Notes: generated from the letters alone by a model not told the origin. 64,000 nucleotides of DNA from an uncultured Pleomorphomonas sp. (GCA_937868725.1 CALMMQ010000063.1:1-64000); one strand, 5' to 3'; counted from the stretch's first letter, positions 7,793 to 18,932 are shown. Numbers and translations are program-made.

Positions 7793-8827
7793 TCAGGCGA
7801 CGCCGATGCGCAGCAGGTCGAGGGTGTGCAGAATGCCGACCGGCTTGCCACCATCGACGACGAACAGCACCGAGATCTTGCGGTTCTGCAGCGTCTCCAG
7901 CGCCTCGGCGGCGAAGATTTGCGGGCTGATGGTCACGGGACGCGTGGTCATCACCTTGATCACCGGCGTTTCCAGCATCTGGGCGTCGATGCGCGGACCG
8001 AGATCGGTGCGCAGGAAGCGGCGCAGGTCGCCGTCGGTGATGACACCGGCCAGCGCGCCGTTGCCGTCGACGATGCCGACGACGCCGAAGCCGCCGCTGG
8101 TCATGGCCAGGATGGCGTCCGACATGTGGCTGGAAAGGCCGAGCAGTGGCATCTTGTCCCTGTGCATCAGCTCGCCGACGCGGCGGAGCTGCGAGCCGAG
8201 CTTGCCGCCCGGATGGAAGATGTAGAAGTCCTTGGCCGAGAAGCCCTTGCGCGTCATCACCGCCATGGCGAGGGCGTCGCCGAGGGCGAGCTGCAACACC
8301 GTCGAGGTGGTCGGCGCCAGATTGTGCGGGCAGGCTTCGCGCACGCGCGGCAGCATCAGCACGACATCGGCGGCGGCGGCCAGCGTCGAATTCGGGCCGG
8401 CGGTCAGGGCGATCAGCGGCACCGAGAAGCGCGTGGCGTAGGTCAGCACGGCGGCAAGCTCGGTCGTCTCACCCGACCAGGACAGGGCCAGAATGACGTC
8501 GCTGTCGTCGACCATGCCGAGGTCGCCGTGGCTGGCTTCGGTCGGATGCACGTAGTAGGCGGCGGTGCCGGTCGAGGAGAACGTCGCCGCCAGCTTGCGG
8601 GCGATGTGGCCGCTCTTGCCGATACCGGTGACGATCAGTCGGCCCGCCTTGTTGGCGATGAGGTCGATGGCGGCATCGAGCGAGGTGCTGAGTTCGCCGC
8701 TGCGGACCTCGTCGAGCAGGGCGGTGATGCCGCCCGCCGTGATCTCCAGGGCGTGCAGTGCCGTGCCCATGGGTGTGTCAAAGGTCAGGGAATCACACGC
8801 CGAAGGGTCGACCTTGTCATCGCTCAT
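7793..8827 (-). CDS. kdsD: KpsF/GutQ family arabinose-5-phosphate isomerase
   Basis: A cytosolic enzyme of 344 residues that converts ribulose-5-phosphate to arabinose-5-phosphate, the first step to Kdo for lipopolysaccharide. An N-terminal SIS domain (about residues 35-175) contains GIGKSGHIARK, SWSGET and HNLAPTTST; two CBS domains follow (about 205-340), ending at the typical length. The ATG at 8827 is preferred over an upstream in-frame start at 8869 because AGAA-rich ribosome-binding sequence precedes it. It is divergent from ntrY and convergent with the cation transporter. GutQ-type sugar isomerases share the fold, but KdsD is the usual single copy in this class. Confidence 0.93.
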   Translation of the reverse strand: MSDDKVDPSACDSLTFDTPMGTALHALEITAGGITALLDEVRSGELSTSLDAAIDLIANKAGRLIVTGIGKSGHIARKLAATFSSTGTAAYYVHPTEASHGDLGMVDDSDVILALSWSGETTELAAVLTYATRFSVPLIALTAGPNSTLAAAADVVLMLPRVREACPHNLAPTTSTVLQLALGDALAMAVMTRKGFSAKDFYIFHPGGKLGSQLRRVGELMHRDKMPLLGLSSHMSDAILAMTSGGFGVVGIVDGNGALAGVITDGDLRRFLRTDLGPRIDAQMLETPVIKVMTTRPVTISPQIFAAEALETLQNRKISVLFVVDGGKPVGILHTLDLLRIGVA

Positions 8828-9170
8828 GATGGTTCTCACATGGTTCCGGTCTGGGTCGGAAAGCGGCAATATGTTGTTTTATCGCCCGATTTTCCGAAAA
8901 GACCAAACAGGACAGCTCTTCGGCCGCCGCTTTTCTCCCTATCAGCCTTTTGGGCTGGCTTGTCAAATATCATTGGTTTTAGGGCGCCAGCATGGCCGCT
9001 CCGACCGACGGCATCGATTCCGCCGCCGCCGCCTTCATGCTACAGAGGGCCAAACGGCGGATCTGTCGCCGGCCGGATGACCAGTCCGCCGCGCCTCGGT
9101 GCCGGTCGGGCCAACGACAACAGCCGGGGCCGCGTCTTTGACGCGAGTGCGCGCACGGGTGGAGGGCATT
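8828..9170. promoter_or_regulatory. Divergent control region between kdsD and ntrY
   Basis: 343 bp shared by two divergent genes. It contains an AT-richer core (8865-8985) with the palindrome TTTTC-c-GAAAA near 8892-8902 and a small hairpin CAGCC-ttttg-GGCTG near 8942. No clear sigma70 hexamers at correct spacing were found. GGAGGG at 9161-9166 is the ribosome binding site that fixes the ntrY start. Confidence 0.4.
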
Positions 9171-11405
9171 GTGACAACGGAAGCCGAAACGGTCGGCGTC
9201 GGCCGGGGGAATGACGCCAATGGCGTCGAGGGGCGCGGCTGGCGAATCACCGGCATGGTGCTGGTGCTCTTGGCCACCATCGCCTCGCTCGCCACCTTTG
9301 CGCTGATCTCCAATCTGCTGCCCTGGTCCCCGACCTCCGACATGATGCGCGGCGCCATGGTGGTCGACGCCGGCCTGCTGCTGCTGGTGGTGCTGATGGT
9401 CGGCCAGGAGGTCTGGCGCCTCGCCCGGGCCTGGTACGAGGGCAAGGCGGCAGCGCGGTTGCACCTGCGCGTCGTGGCGCTGTTCGCCGTCATCGCCGCC
9501 CTGCCGGCCGTCATGGTGGCCGTCGCCTTCACGGTCTCGCTCAATCAGGGCTTTGACCGCTGGTTCGAGACCCGGACGCGGCAAGTGGTCGACAACGTGC
9601 TGACCGTCGCCTCCGCCTACATGCAGGAGCACGCCCGCGTCCTGCGTTCCGACCTCATCAACATTGCCACCGCCCTCGACGCCGCCCGCTCGCTCTACGA
9701 CTACGAACCGTCGCGCTTCGACCAGTTGCTGCGCCTGCAGGCGTCGCTGCACGGCCTGCAGAGCGCCTATCTCCTCGACGAGACCGGCAAGGTCATCCTG
9801 CGCTCGGACATCGATCCCAACGTCAAGCCATTGATGCCCAACGACAAGGCGATGGAGGAAGCCCGCAAGGAAGGCGCCGTGCTGATCTCGCCGGGCAACA
9901 CCAACCAGGTCGGTGGCCTGCTGAAGCTCAAGGCCTACGACAACACCTTTCTCTACATCGTCCGTCTACTCGATCCGCAGGTGCTCGACAACCTGAAGCT
10001 GGCGCGCGACGCCGCCGTCGAATACCGCGAACTTGAAACCAACCGTTCCGACGTCCAGATCGGCTTCGCCATGATCTTCGCCGGTCTGTCGATCGTCTTT
10101 CTGCTCGGGGCGATGTGGATCGGTCTCGCCTTCGCCAACCATCTGGTGTCGCCGATCCGGCGGCTGATCGACGCCGCCGACCGCGTTGCCCACGGCGATC
10201 TCGCCGCCGAGGTGCCGGTCGGACCGAGTCAGGACGATCTGTCGAGCCTCGGTTCGTCGTTCAACAAGATGACCTTCGAACTGCGCAGCCAGCGCCAGGA
10301 ACTGGTTGCGGCCAGCGAAGACGCCGAACGGCGCCGGCGCTTCACCGAGGCGGTGCTGTCGGGTGTGTCGGCGGCGGTGGTCGGCGTATCCAACGACGGT
10401 CACGTATCGATCGCCAACTCGTCGGCCCTCAAGCTGCTCGATATCGAATTGTTCGATTTCATCGGCCGGTCGCTGGTCGACGAGGTGCCGGAACTGGCGC
10501 ACCTCTTGGCGGTGGCCATGCGCGGCGAGGAGACGACCCGGGCACCGCAGGCCACGTTCACGCTGCGCCGCAACGGCTTCGAGCGCACGGTTTCGGCCCG
10601 CGTCACGCCCGACCAGTCGGCCGACCGCGAGCACGGCTACGTCGTGACGCTCGACGACATCACCGATCTCGTCACCGCTCAGCGCACCTCGGCCTGGGCC
10701 GACGTCGCCCGTCGCATCGCCCACGAGATCAAGAACCCGTTGACGCCCATCCAGCTCAGCGCCGAGCGCATCCGTCGTCGCTACGGCAAGGTGATCGCCG
10801 AATCCGATCACAAGGTGTTCGACCAGTGCGTCGACACCATCGTGCGCCAGGTCGGCGACATCGGCCGCATGGTCGATGAGTTCTCGCAGTTTGCCCGCAT
10901 GCCCAAGCCGGCCATGGAGGAGCGCGATCTCGGCGAGTGCGTGCGCGAGGCGGTGTTCCTGCAATCGGTCAGCCACCCCGAGATCGCCTTCGAGGCGCAC
11001 CTGCCGGCCGAACCGATCCTCGGCCGTTTCGACGCCCGTCTGGTCGGTCAGGCGGTGGGCAATCTGGTCAAGAACGCCGTCGAGGCCATCGAGGGCCTGC
11101 CCGAGGGCGAGCGCGAAGGCGCCCGCGTCGATGTCTATGGCCGAACCGCCAATGGCTTCAACATCGTCGAGGTGGTCGACACCGGTATCGGTCTGCCCAA
11201 GCTCGACCGGCATCGCCTGCTCGAGCCGTATATGACGACGCGCGAAAAGGGCACTGGCCTTGGTCTGGCCATCGTCCGCAAGATCGTCGAGGAGCACGGC
11301 GGCACCGTCGAACTGCTCGATTCCCCGGCGGTGGAAACCGGCGGTCACGGGGCACTCGTTCGCGCCAATCTGCCCGTCGATCCTTACGAAGCGGAGCGGT
11401 TGTGA
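9171..11405 (+). CDS. ntrY: Sensor histidine kinase NtrY
   Basis: A 744-residue inner-membrane kinase. Several membrane segments (about residues 25-120 and 290-325) flank a periplasmic sensor region, followed by a HAMP linker, a PAS domain (about 390-500), the phospho-acceptor H box AHEIKNPLTPIQ with His518, and a HATPase domain with NLVKNAVEAIE and GTGLGLAI. NtrY/NtrX respond to nitrogen and in several alphaproteobacteria to redox or oxygen. The start is GTG 9171, set by GGAGGG 5 nt upstream; an upstream GTG at 9099 in the same frame lacks this. The usual dusB-ntrB-ntrC genes do not precede it: kdsD does. Confidence 0.95.
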   Translation: MTTEAETVGVGRGNDANGVEGRGWRITGMVLVLLATIASLATFALISNLLPWSPTSDMMRGAMVVDAGLLLLVVLMVGQEVWRLARAWYEGKAAARLHLRVVALFAVIAALPAVMVAVAFTVSLNQGFDRWFETRTRQVVDNVLTVASAYMQEHARVLRSDLINIATALDAARSLYDYEPSRFDQLLRLQASLHGLQSAYLLDETGKVILRSDIDPNVKPLMPNDKAMEEARKEGAVLISPGNTNQVGGLLKLKAYDNTFLYIVRLLDPQVLDNLKLARDAAVEYRELETNRSDVQIGFAMIFAGLSIVFLLGAMWIGLAFANHLVSPIRRLIDAADRVAHGDLAAEVPVGPSQDDLSSLGSSFNKMTFELRSQRQELVAASEDAERRRRFTEAVLSGVSAAVVGVSNDGHVSIANSSALKLLDIELFDFIGRSLVDEVPELAHLLAVAMRGEETTRAPQATFTLRRNGFERTVSARVTPDQSADREHGYVVTLDDITDLVTAQRTSAWADVARRIAHEIKNPLTPIQLSAERIRRRYGKVIAESDHKVFDQCVDTIVRQVGDIGRMVDEFSQFARMPKPAMEERDLGECVREAVFLQSVSHPEIAFEAHLPAEPILGRFDARLVGQAVGNLVKNAVEAIEGLPEGEREGARVDVYGRTANGFNIVEVVDTGIGLPKLDRHRLLEPYMTTREKGTGLGLAIVRKIVEEHGGTVELLDSPAVETGGHGALVRANLPVDPYEAERL

Positions 11406-11564
11406 CGGCGCACGGGCTTGGGTGAGTGCATTCGCCATTGGATTGCCGTCAGGAAAGTGATGCAAGGGCTTCTGCTGGTGTGACATTTATGTTACTGCCG
11501 TAAGGCGCGCCGACGGAACGTCGCGGTTGAAGCCGCTCGGAACGACAACAGATCGCAGGGAACG
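11406..11564 (+). promoter_or_regulatory. ntrY-ntrX intergenic region
   Basis: 159 bp separates the two genes, more than in most ntrYX operons, so ntrX may have its own promoter. TGTGACATTTATGTTAC (11478-11494) is an imperfect dyad (GTGACAT/ATGTTAC) that could bind a regulator. This is only a candidate. Confidence 0.3.
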
Positions 11565-12935
11565 ATGGCTACCGATATTCTGATCGTGGACGACGAAGCC
11601 GACATTCGCGACCTCGTCGCCGGCATTCTGGAAGACGAAGGGCACGGCACGCGCACCGCCGGCGACAGCGATCGCGCCTTGGCGGTGATCGCCGAACGGC
11701 GGCCGCAGCTGATCTTTCTCGACATCTGGCTGCAGGGCAGCCGCCTCGACGGTCTGCAGCTCCTCGACGAGATCAAGGCCAACAATCCCGACGTGCCGGT
11801 GGTGATGATCTCCGGTCATGGCAACGTCGAGACAGCGGTGTCGGCCATCAAGCGTGGCGCCTACGACTACATCGAGAAGCCGTTCAAGGCCGACCGTCTG
11901 GTACTGATCGCCGAGCGGGCGCTCGAATCCTCCAAGATGAAGCGCGAAATCCGCGAGCTGCAGCTGCGTTCCGACCGCCAGGAAGGCATCGTCGGCGGCT
12001 CGTCGGTTGTCAACCAGCTGCGCAACACCATCGATCGCATTGCCCCCACCAACTCGCGCATCCTGATCTCTGGCCCCTCCGGCTCGGGCAAGGAAAGCGT
12101 CGCCCGCGCCATCCATGAGCGCTCGCAGCGGGCGGCCGGGCCGTTCGTCATTCTCAACGCCGCCGCCATCACGCCCGAACGCATGGAGATCGAACTGTTC
12201 GGCACCGAAGTCGACGAGAACGGCCGCCGCAAGGTCGGCGCCCTCGAAGAGGCGCATGGCGGTACGCTCTATCTCGACGAGATCGGCGACATGCCGCGCG
12301 AAACGCAGAACCGCATCGTCCGCGTGCTGGTCGATCAGGCCTTCGAACGGGTCGGCGGCACCCAGAAGGTGCACGTCGACGTCCGCTATATTTCTTCGAC
12401 GGCGCGCGATCTCGAGCGCGAGATCCTCGATGGCCGGTTCCGCGAGGATTTGTTCCACCGCCTCGCCGTCGTACCGGTGCGTGTGCCCGGCCTCAGCGAG
12501 CGGCGGGAAGACATTCCCTTTCTCATCGAGCAGATGATGCACCAGATATCGCGGGCGACCGGCCTGCCGGTGCGGCGCATCGGCGAGGACGCCATGGCCG
12601 TGCTGCAGAGCCACGATTGGCCGGGCAACCTGCGCCAGCTCCGCAACAACGTCGAGCGGCTGATGATCCTGACGCGCGGCGACGCCGACGCGGTGATCAC
12701 CGCCGATCTGTTGCCGGCCGAGATCGGCACCATGCTGCCGTCGCTGCCTTCGACCTCGGGCGGCGAGCACCTGATGGCGCTGCCCTTGCGTGACGCCCGC
12801 GAGATCTTCGAGCGCGAATACCTCAAGGCTCAGCTCAACCGCTTCGGCGGCAACATCTCCCGCACCGCCGAATTTGTCGGCATGGAGCGCTCGGCGCTGC
12901 ATCGCAAGCTCAAGAGCCTCAACATCGCCGGGTAG
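11565..12935 (+). CDS. ntrX: Response regulator NtrX, lacking the GAFTGA loop
   Basis: A 456-residue cytosolic regulator with a receiver domain (phospho-acceptor Asp53 in IFLDIW), an AAA+ domain with Walker A GPSGSGKES and Walker B GGTLYLDEIGDM, and a Fis-type C-terminal helix-turn-helix (ISRTAEFVGMERSALHRKLK). Where sigma54 activators carry GAFTGA, this protein reads ELFGTEVDENGRRKVGALEEA, so the sigma54-contact loop is missing and it probably does not activate sigma54 promoters in the usual way. A similar loss is known for alphaproteobacterial NtrX. Partner of NtrY immediately upstream. Confidence 0.95.
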   Translation: MATDILIVDDEADIRDLVAGILEDEGHGTRTAGDSDRALAVIAERRPQLIFLDIWLQGSRLDGLQLLDEIKANNPDVPVVMISGHGNVETAVSAIKRGAYDYIEKPFKADRLVLIAERALESSKMKREIRELQLRSDRQEGIVGGSSVVNQLRNTIDRIAPTNSRILISGPSGSGKESVARAIHERSQRAAGPFVILNAAAITPERMEIELFGTEVDENGRRKVGALEEAHGGTLYLDEIGDMPRETQNRIVRVLVDQAFERVGGTQKVHVDVRYISSTARDLEREILDGRFREDLFHRLAVVPVRVPGLSERREDIPFLIEQMMHQISRATGLPVRRIGEDAMAVLQSHDWPGNLRQLRNNVERLMILTRGDADAVITADLLPAEIGTMLPSLPSTSGGEHLMALPLRDAREIFEREYLKAQLNRFGGNISRTAEFVGMERSALHRKLKSLNIAG

Positions 12936-13102
12936 GGCGGCCGCCCGGCAACCCTCCGAATCAACGCTTGCCCGGCCGCGATCCTCGCCGCCGGCGGGGC
13001 GCCGGCCGGACTGATTCTGTCCCTGTTCACCAGCCGTTTACCACGACGGCGCATAGTTCTTTGGTGGAACAGGACGTTCCGAGTTGTGCGAGTTGTTGCG
13101 TA

Positions 13103-13444
13103 ATGATCACCCGCCAGTACCGCCCCTCATGGTCGCGTCGACTGATCCTTCCTGCCGTTACGGCCATCTTCATCGGCTATTTCGGTTATCATTCGATCCA
13201 GGGTGAATACGGCATGGTCGGCCGTGCCCGCTTCGAGGCCAAGGCGCGGGAACTCGACGCCGAACTGGTCCGCCTGCAGGCGGAAAAGAGCGATCTCGAG
13301 AAGCATGTCAAGCTGCTACGGGCCGACAGCCTCGACCAGGACATGGTGGATGAGCGCGCCCGCATCCAGCTCTCCGTGGTCAATCCCAATGAGGTGGTGA
13401 TCATGGATTATGACTACACGCGCAATCCGGCCAAAACCAATTGA
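13103..13444 (+). CDS. ftsB: FtsB-like septum formation initiator
   Basis: A 113-residue bitopic membrane protein of the FtsB/DivIC family, part of the FtsQLB divisome complex. One membrane segment (about residues 14-31) is followed by a coiled coil rich in Glu/Leu (ELDAELVRLQAEKSDLEKHVKLL) and a short tail with DERARI. The ATG at 13103 gives the usual length; the frame can be read further upstream but without a good start. Placement just before pdhA is the conserved order in Hyphomicrobiales, although eno, which often precedes ftsB, lies 48 kb away here. Confidence 0.88.
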   Translation: MITRQYRPSWSRRLILPAVTAIFIGYFGYHSIQGEYGMVGRARFEAKARELDAELVRLQAEKSDLEKHVKLLRADSLDQDMVDERARIQLSVVNPNEVVIMDYDYTRNPAKTN

Positions 13445-13506
13445 TATGGATCGGCTTTTCAGGTGTTAACTGAAATCCGGTTAAGCCTCTGATTTCAGGG
13501 ATGCAG

Positions 13507-13542
13507 CCTTCGCATGCGTGTCATGCGAAGGAATTGTTGACT
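13507..13542 (+). promoter_or_regulatory. Hairpin and possible promoter before pdhA
   Basis: CCTTCGCATG (13507-13516) and CATGCGAAGG (13522-13531) form a perfect 10-bp stem with a 5-nt loop, followed by AATTGTTGACT. It can serve as terminator for ftsB. TTGACT (13537-13542) could be the -35 of a pdhA promoter, with TCCTAA (13561-13566) as a weak -10 at 18 nt. Confidence 0.45.
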
Positions 13543-13607
13543 CGCCCGATGGAAAGGCGTTCCTAACCTCCCATATGGAAAAACGCCTACCCCTGGGAGG
13601 GATATCA

Positions 13608-14681
13608 ATGGCTGTTCGACCTGTGGCCGACAAGCGCCCGCGCGCTGCCGGAGCGGCCCAATCCAAGTCCGGTGTTAAGCCCGCCAAGGCGGCCGCCGGC
13701 GTCAATTACCAGATCGCCGAGTTCTCCAAGGACGAAGAACTCAAGGCCTATCACGACATGCTGCTGATCCGCCGCTTCGAAGAGAAGGCGGGCCAGCTCT
13801 ACGGCATGGGTCTGATCGGCGGCTTCTGCCACCTTTACATCGGTCAGGAAGCGGTCGTCGTCGGCATCCAGATGTGCCTGCGCGAGGGCCAGGACCAGAA
13901 CACCACCTCCTACCGTGACCATGGCCACATGCTGGCCGCCGGCATGCAGGCGCGTGGCGTCATGGCCGAGCTGACCGGTCGCCGTGGTGGCTATTCGGGC
14001 GGCAAGGGCGGCTCGATGCACATGTTCAGCCGTGAGAAGCAGTTTTTCGGTGGCCACGGCATCGTCGCCGCCCAGGTGCCGATCGGCGCCGGCCTCGCCT
14101 TCGCCAACAAGTATCGCGGCACCGACAACGTCTCGGTCGTCTACTTCGGCGACGGCGCCGCTAACCAGGGCCAGGTCTACGAGACCTTCAACATGGCGCA
14201 GCTCTGGAAGCTGCCGGTGATCTTCGTCATCGAGAACAACCGTTACGCCATGGGCACGTCGGTGAGCCGCTCGTCGGCCCAGACCGACTTCGCCAAGCGC
14301 GGCGAGAGCTTTAACATTCCCGGCGAGCAGGTGGACGGCATGGACGTCCGTGCCGTCAAGGCGGCGTCCGAACGCGCCACCCAGTGGTGTCGGTCCGGCA
14401 ACGGTCCCTACATCCTGGAAATGCAGACCTACCGCTATCGCGGCCACTCCATGTCCGATCCGGCCAAGTACCGCTCCAAGGACGAAGTCCAGAAGATGCG
14501 CGACGAACGCGATCCGATCGAGCAGGTCAGGAAGCGTCTCGTCGAAAAGGGCTGGGCCAGCGAGGACGACCTCAAGGAGATCGACAAGAGCGTTCGCGCC
14601 GTCGTCACCGAGGCCGCGGACTTCGCCGCCGCCGACGCCGAGCCGGATCCGTCCGCGCTCTGGACCGACATCCTTCTCTGA
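13608..14681 (+). CDS. pdhA: Pyruvate dehydrogenase E1 component, alpha subunit
   Basis: A 357-residue subunit of the cytosolic pyruvate dehydrogenase complex; with PdhB it decarboxylates pyruvate using thiamine diphosphate. The ThDP/Mg motif GDGAANQGQVYETFN is present, as are GGHGIVAAQ and the phosphorylation-loop-like segment YRYRGHSMSDPAKYR. A charged Ala/Lys-rich leader of about 35 residues precedes the domain, as in relatives. The start ATG 13608 has GGGAGG 7 nt upstream; an upstream in-frame ATG at 13518 lies inside the hairpin and is rejected. First gene of pdhA-pdhB-pdhC-lpdA. Confidence 0.97.
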   Translation: MAVRPVADKRPRAAGAAQSKSGVKPAKAAAGVNYQIAEFSKDEELKAYHDMLLIRRFEEKAGQLYGMGLIGGFCHLYIGQEAVVVGIQMCLREGQDQNTTSYRDHGHMLAAGMQARGVMAELTGRRGGYSGGKGGSMHMFSREKQFFGGHGIVAAQVPIGAGLAFANKYRGTDNVSVVYFGDGAANQGQVYETFNMAQLWKLPVIFVIENNRYAMGTSVSRSSAQTDFAKRGESFNIPGEQVDGMDVRAVKAASERATQWCRSGNGPYILEMQTYRYRGHSMSDPAKYRSKDEVQKMRDERDPIEQVRKRLVEKGWASEDDLKEIDKSVRAVVTEAADFAAADAEPDPSALWTDILL

Positions 14682-14702
14682 TTTTCCGGTGAGGTTATTG
14701 AA

Positions 14703-16055
<1,353 letters not shown>

Positions 16056-16066
16056 GGAGAGACACC

Positions 16067-17392
16067 ATGCCGATCAAGATTCTGATGCCGGCGCTGTCTC
16101 CCACCATGGAGATGGGCAACCTCACCAAGTGGGCGGTCAAAGTGGGTGACGCGGTCAAGTCCGGCGACGTCATCGCCGAGATCGAGACCGACAAGGCCAC
16201 CATGGAAGTGGAGGCGGTGGACGAGGGCATCGTCGCCAAGCTGGTGATCGCCGAAGGCGCCACCGACGTGCCGGTCAACACCCTCATCGCCATCCTGGCC
16301 GAAGAGGGCGAGGACGCCGCCGCCGCCATCGCCGCGGCCGAAGGCGGAGCCAGCGCGCCGCCCCCCGCCGCTGCGCCGGCGGCCGCCAGCCCGGCCCCCG
16401 TCACGGCCGCGCCAGCCGCAGCGCCGGTGGTTGCCGCCGCCGCTCCGGCCGGCAATCGCGTATTCGCGTCGCCGCTCGCCCGCCGCGTCGCCCGCGAGGC
16501 CGGTCTCGATCTCGCCGCCATCAAGGGCTCGGGGCCGCACGGCCGCATCATCCTGCGCGACGTCGAGGCCGCCAAGGCGGCGCCGGCCAAGCCCGTGGCT
16601 GTTGCCGCCGCGCCGGCCACCGCGGCGCCGGCTGCCAAGCCGCTCGCCGCGCCGGTCAGCGACGACGTCACGCTCAAGCTGTTCGAGCCGGGCAGCTACG
16701 ACATCGTGCCGCACGACGGCATGCGCAAGACCATCGCCAAGCGCCTCACCGAATCCAAGCAGACGGTGCCGCACTTCTACGTCACCGTCGACGTCGAGCT
16801 CGATGCCTTGCTGGCCATGCGCCAGCAGCTCAACGACAGCGCGCCGCTCGTCGGCGACAAGCCGGCCTACAAGCTGTCGGTCAACGATCTGGTCGTCAAG
16901 GCCTACGCCCTGGCGCTCAAGGCAGTGCCCGCCGCCAACGTGTCGTGGACCGACGCCGGCATGCTGGTGCACAAACATGCCGATATCGGCATTGCCGTGT
17001 CGATCCCCGGCGGCTTGATCACCCCGATCGTCCGCCACGCCGAGGAAAAGACGCTGTCGGCCATCTCCGGCGAGATCAAGGATTTGGCCAAGCGCGCCAA
17101 GGACCGCAAGCTCAAGCCGGAAGAGTACCAGGGCGGTACCTCCTCGGTGTCCAACCTCGGCATGTTCGGCGTCAAGGACTTCGCCGCCGTCATCAACCCA
17201 CCGCACGCCACCATCCTGGCGGTCGGAGCCGGCGAGCCGCGGGCCGTCGTCAAGGCGGGCGCGCTGGCGGTGGCGACGGTGATGAGCGTCACGCTCTCCA
17301 CCGATCACCGCGCCGTCGATGGCGCCCTCGGCGCGGAACTGCTGCAGGCCTTCAAGGGCTTCATCGAAAAGCCGTTCTCCATGCTCGTCTGA
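16067..17392 (+). CDS. pdhC: Pyruvate dehydrogenase E2, dihydrolipoamide acetyltransferase
   Basis: 441 residues with one lipoyl domain (Lys43 in TDKATMEVE), an Ala/Pro linker, a peripheral-subunit-binding domain (about 136-172, [22 protein letters not shown]), a second linker and the catalytic domain ending in [14 protein letters not shown] with the active-site His. It transfers acetyl groups to CoA and forms the core of the complex. Its first 45 residues are nearly identical to PdhB's lipoyl domain, pointing to duplication or gene conversion. SD GAGGAGA is well placed. Confidence 0.97.
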   Translation: MPIKILMPALSPTMEMGNLTKWAVKVGDAVKSGDVIAEIETDKATMEVEAVDEGIVAKLVIAEGATDVPVNTLIAILAEEGEDAAAAIAAAEGGASAPPPAAAPAAASPAPVTAAPAAAPVVAAAAPAGNRVFASPLARRVAREAGLDLAAIKGSGPHGRIILRDVEAAKAAPAKPVAVAAAPATAAPAAKPLAAPVSDDVTLKLFEPGSYDIVPHDGMRKTIAKRLTESKQTVPHFYVTVDVELDALLAMRQQLNDSAPLVGDKPAYKLSVNDLVVKAYALALKAVPAANVSWTDAGMLVHKHADIGIAVSIPGGLITPIVRHAEEKTLSAISGEIKDLAKRAKDRKLKPEEYQGGTSSVSNLGMFGVKDFAAVINPPHATILAVGAGEPRAVVKAGALAVATVMSVTLSTDHRAVDGALGAELLQAFKGFIEKPFSMLV

Positions 17393-17398
17393 ACGGGC

Positions 17399-17421
17399 GG
17401 CCGGCGGCATTCCCGCCGGCC
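17399..17421 (+). terminator. Hairpin between pdhC and lpdA
   Basis: GGCCGGCGG (17399-17407) pairs perfectly with CCGCCGGCC (17413-17421). No T run follows, so it more likely tunes mRNA stability or lowers lpdA expression than fully terminates. Confidence 0.45.
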
Positions 17422-17497
17422 ACCCTCCGGCCAATTTCCATGAGAGCATTGCCGAAAGCGGCGGCTGCCGCCCGGAAATGTCAGTGAAAGCAATGTC

Positions 17498-18913
17498 ATG
17501 TCTCAATATGATGTGATCGTCATCGGTGCTGGTCCCGGCGGCTACGTCACCGCCATCCGCTCCGCCCAGCTCGGGTTCAAGACGGCGGTGGTCGAGGCCA
17601 AGCACCTCGGCGGCATCTGCCTCAACTGGGGCTGCATTCCGACCAAGGCGCTGCTGCGTTCGGCCGAGGTCTACCATCTGGCCAGCCATGCCGAGGCCTT
17701 CGGCCTCAAGGTCGGGGGGCTGAGCTTCGATCCGGCGGCCATCGTCAAGCGTTCGCGCGGCGTTTCGGCCCAGCTCAACGCCGGTGTCGGCGGCCTGCTC
17801 AAGAAGAACAAGGTCGATGTCATCTGGGGCAAGGCGACGCTCAAGGCCGGCGGCAAGGTCGAGGTGACCGCCTCCGACGCGCCGGCCCCGCGCGGCGCCC
17901 TCGGTGCTGGCGAATACGCCGCCAAGCACATCATCGTCGCCACCGGCGCCCGGCCGCGCGTGCTGCCGGGTCTGGAACCGGACAAGAAGCTGGTCTGGAC
18001 CTATTTCGAGGCCATGGTGCCCGACAAGATGCCCAAGAAGCTGCTGGTCGTCGGCTCCGGTGCCATCGGCATCGAGTTTGCCAGCTTCTACCGCACCATG
18101 GGCGCCGAGGTGACCGTGGTCGAGGTCATGCCGCAGGTCATGCCAGTCGAGGATCACGAGATCGCCGGCCTCGCCCAGAAGCGCTTCGAGAAGGCGGGCA
18201 TGACCATCCTGCTCGAAACCAAGGTGACGGCGCTGAAGAAGGGCGCCGACGAGGTGACGGCGACGCTGGAGCTCAAGGACGGCAGCAAGCGGGAGATCAC
18301 CGTCGACCGCGTCATTTCCGCCGTCGGCGTCGTCGGCAACATCGACAATCTCGGCCTTGAGGCGCTGGGGGTGAAGACCGACCGCGGCTGCGTCGTCACC
18401 GACGGCCTCGGCCGCACCAACGTGGCGGGCATCTACGCCATCGGCGACGTCGCCGGTCCGCCGATGCTGGCCCACAAGGCCGAGCACGAGGGCGTGCTGA
18501 CCATCGAAGCCATCGCCGGCAAGCCCGTGCACGCCATGGACAAGCGCCAGATTCCCGGTTGCACCTACTGCAATCCTCAGGTCGCCTCGGTCGGTCTCAC
18601 CGAGAAGAAGGCCAAGGAAGCCGGCTACGAGCTCAAGATCGGTCGCTTCCCGTTCATCGGCAACGGCAAGGCCATTGCGCTCGGCGAGCCGGAAGGTCTG
18701 GTCAAGACCATCTTCGACGCCAAGACCGGCCAACTGCTCGGCGCTCACCTCGTTGGCGCCGAAGTGACCGAGATGATCCAGGGCTTCGTCATCGCCATGG
18801 GCCTCGAGACCACCGAGGAAGAGTTGATGCACACGGTGTTCCCGCATCCGACGCTCAGCGAAACCATGCACGAGAGCGTGCTGTCGGCCTACGGTCGCGC
18901 CATCCACATCTGA
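17498..18913 (+). CDS. lpdA: Dihydrolipoyl dehydrogenase (E3)
   Basis: A 471-residue flavoprotein that reoxidises dihydrolipoyl groups of the 2-oxoacid dehydrogenase complexes with NAD+. The FAD motif GAGPGGYV, redox disulfide CLNWGC (Cys41, Cys46), NAD-binding GSGAIGIEFA, and the C-terminal dimer motif HPHPTLSE-like (FPHPTLSETMHE) are present. It lies 105 bp after pdhC and ends the operon, followed by a strong terminator. Length matches the family. Confidence 0.97.
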   Translation: MSQYDVIVIGAGPGGYVTAIRSAQLGFKTAVVEAKHLGGICLNWGCIPTKALLRSAEVYHLASHAEAFGLKVGGLSFDPAAIVKRSRGVSAQLNAGVGGLLKKNKVDVIWGKATLKAGGKVEVTASDAPAPRGALGAGEYAAKHIIVATGARPRVLPGLEPDKKLVWTYFEAMVPDKMPKKLLVVGSGAIGIEFASFYRTMGAEVTVVEVMPQVMPVEDHEIAGLAQKRFEKAGMTILLETKVTALKKGADEVTATLELKDGSKREITVDRVISAVGVVGNIDNLGLEALGVKTDRGCVVTDGLGRTNVAGIYAIGDVAGPPMLAHKAEHEGVLTIEAIAGKPVHAMDKRQIPGCTYCNPQVASVGLTEKKAKEAGYELKIGRFPFIGNGKAIALGEPEGLVKTIFDAKTGQLLGAHLVGAEVTEMIQGFVIAMGLETTEEELMHTVFPHPTLSETMHESVLSAYGRAIHI

Positions 18914-18932
18914 CGGACCATCGTCCATCGGG

